Position numbers and translations under genes: made by a program. The notes beneath the pieces are model-generated. The model was not told the DNA's origin. It did not search any database and worked only from the letters and a program-made list of their open reading frames with translations. A stretch of 64,000 nt of DNA, taken from contig JADGAN010000016.1 of NCBI GenBank assembly GCA_015231955.1, positions 36,324-100,323 of the forward strand, in the 5' to 3' direction. Positions 63,730 to 64,000 of the stretch are shown piece by piece. Positions within the stretch are counted from its first letter, which is position 1. Each line of letters opens with the position of its first letter. The DNA comes from Oligoflexia bacterium (GTDB lineage: Bacteria; Bdellovibrionota; Bacteriovoracia; Bacteriovoracales; Bacteriovoracaceae).

Positions 63730-64000
63730 ATAGCTAACGCCCGCTCTGCCTCATTGGACGTCCAAGGTTCTTCTGATAATGAAAGCAAAGGAGTGGCAGA
63801 GTGCCAGGTGCTATGTAGTCTTAAAAAAAGTCATCTAAAAACAAAAAAAGACCGTCATGCACTAATATTTTTTGTAAGTTTAAACTGGATTCCAGTAAAA
63901 CAGTTTTACAAATCCAGCAAGCAGGTAGCAGGGGGGCTGGTAGCAGTATTTGTTAGCAGTTCCAGTGTGAAGCTAGCGGGGACAGTATACGGTTTCAAAA
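63730..64000. other. Right-edge intergenic sequence
   Basis: No gene can be supported here. Palindromes ACTGGATTCCAGT (~63884) and GTAAAACAGTTTTAC (~63895) lie close together and may be a terminator. A minus-strand frame of 30 codons runs from the edge to a stop at 63906-63908 and could be the end of a gene beyond the window, but its Thr/Leu-rich composition gives no clue. Confidence 0.3.

Noticed and set aside
63906..64000. Partial minus-strand gene at the right edge
   Set aside because: Only about 30 codons are open and their composition gives no recognisable motif, so it cannot be told from chance.

Overview
The window looks like a chromosomal segment of a moderately low-GC, flagellated, Gram-negative bacterium. 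A predatory or scavenging member of the Bdellovibrionota (Bdellovibrio/Bacteriovorax-like) is my best guess. The reasons are an AMIN-FliO fusion, a large set of secreted proteins of unknown family, secreted proteases, HD-GYP proteins and strong amino-acid catabolism. This is inference from gene content; no rRNA or other taxonomic marker is present.

Layout. 1-7.8 kb is an accessory, decaying region. It holds a truncated NlpC/P60 fragment at the left edge, a secreted Arg/Asp/Tyr-rich protein, a short-chain dehydrogenase remnant, a two-gene ABC exporter whose permease carries ankyrin repeats, an IS4-type insertion sequence sitting in the exact centre of a palindromic repeat, a secreted HExxH metalloprotease and the C-terminal stub of a di-haem cytochrome peroxidase-like protein. 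7.8-15.4 kb carries threonine aldolase, a CopA-type copper ATPase, a secreted papain-like protease, and a thiolase plus two-subunit CoA-transferase operon. 15.6-30.1 kb is a compact flagellar export/switch operon, fliL-fliM-fliN-fliO-fliP-fliQ-fliR-flhB-flhA-flhF-flhG-fliA, followed by a large membrane PAS/coiled-coil protein. In it, FlhF has lost its GTPase motifs and FliO is fused to an AMIN-like domain. 30.1-38.7 kb has tRNA-Arg(CCT), two tandem HD-GYP-like proteins, mazG, coaE, a long secreted protein, RNase HI and a secreted HAD-like protein.

38.7-44.0 kb is a proline-catabolism pair: 1-pyrroline-5-carboxylate dehydrogenase next to a ~1190-residue single-chain fusion of all the modules of HcnABC/dye-linked proline dehydrogenases. 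44.3-57.4 kb is mostly envelope proteins: an ABC1/UbiB-type kinase with a signal peptide, two TPM-domain proteins, an AsmA-like/lipoprotein/TolB-TPR operon, a haem lipoprotein, a HEAT-repeat protein and a secreted protein of unknown family. 57.4-63.7 kb is a lysine-catabolism cluster: lysine 2,3-aminomutase (kamA), 3,5-diaminohexanoate dehydrogenase (kdd), a P-loop protein overlapping a MutS-like ATPase (a pair that could be an aminomutase reactivase), and a divergent ketol-acid reductoisomerase-like protein.

How it fits together. Proline oxidation, lysine 2,3-aminomutase/Kdd, threonine aldolase, thiolase and CoA-transferase all point to growth on protein-derived amino acids, supplied by the secreted proteases. 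Acetoacetate from the lysine route could be activated by the CoA-transferase and split by the thiolase. The most unusual items are the lysine cluster with its ATPase pair, the proline dehydrogenase megafusion, the GTPase-dead FlhF, the exported ABC1 kinase and the ankyrin-tailed ABC permease.
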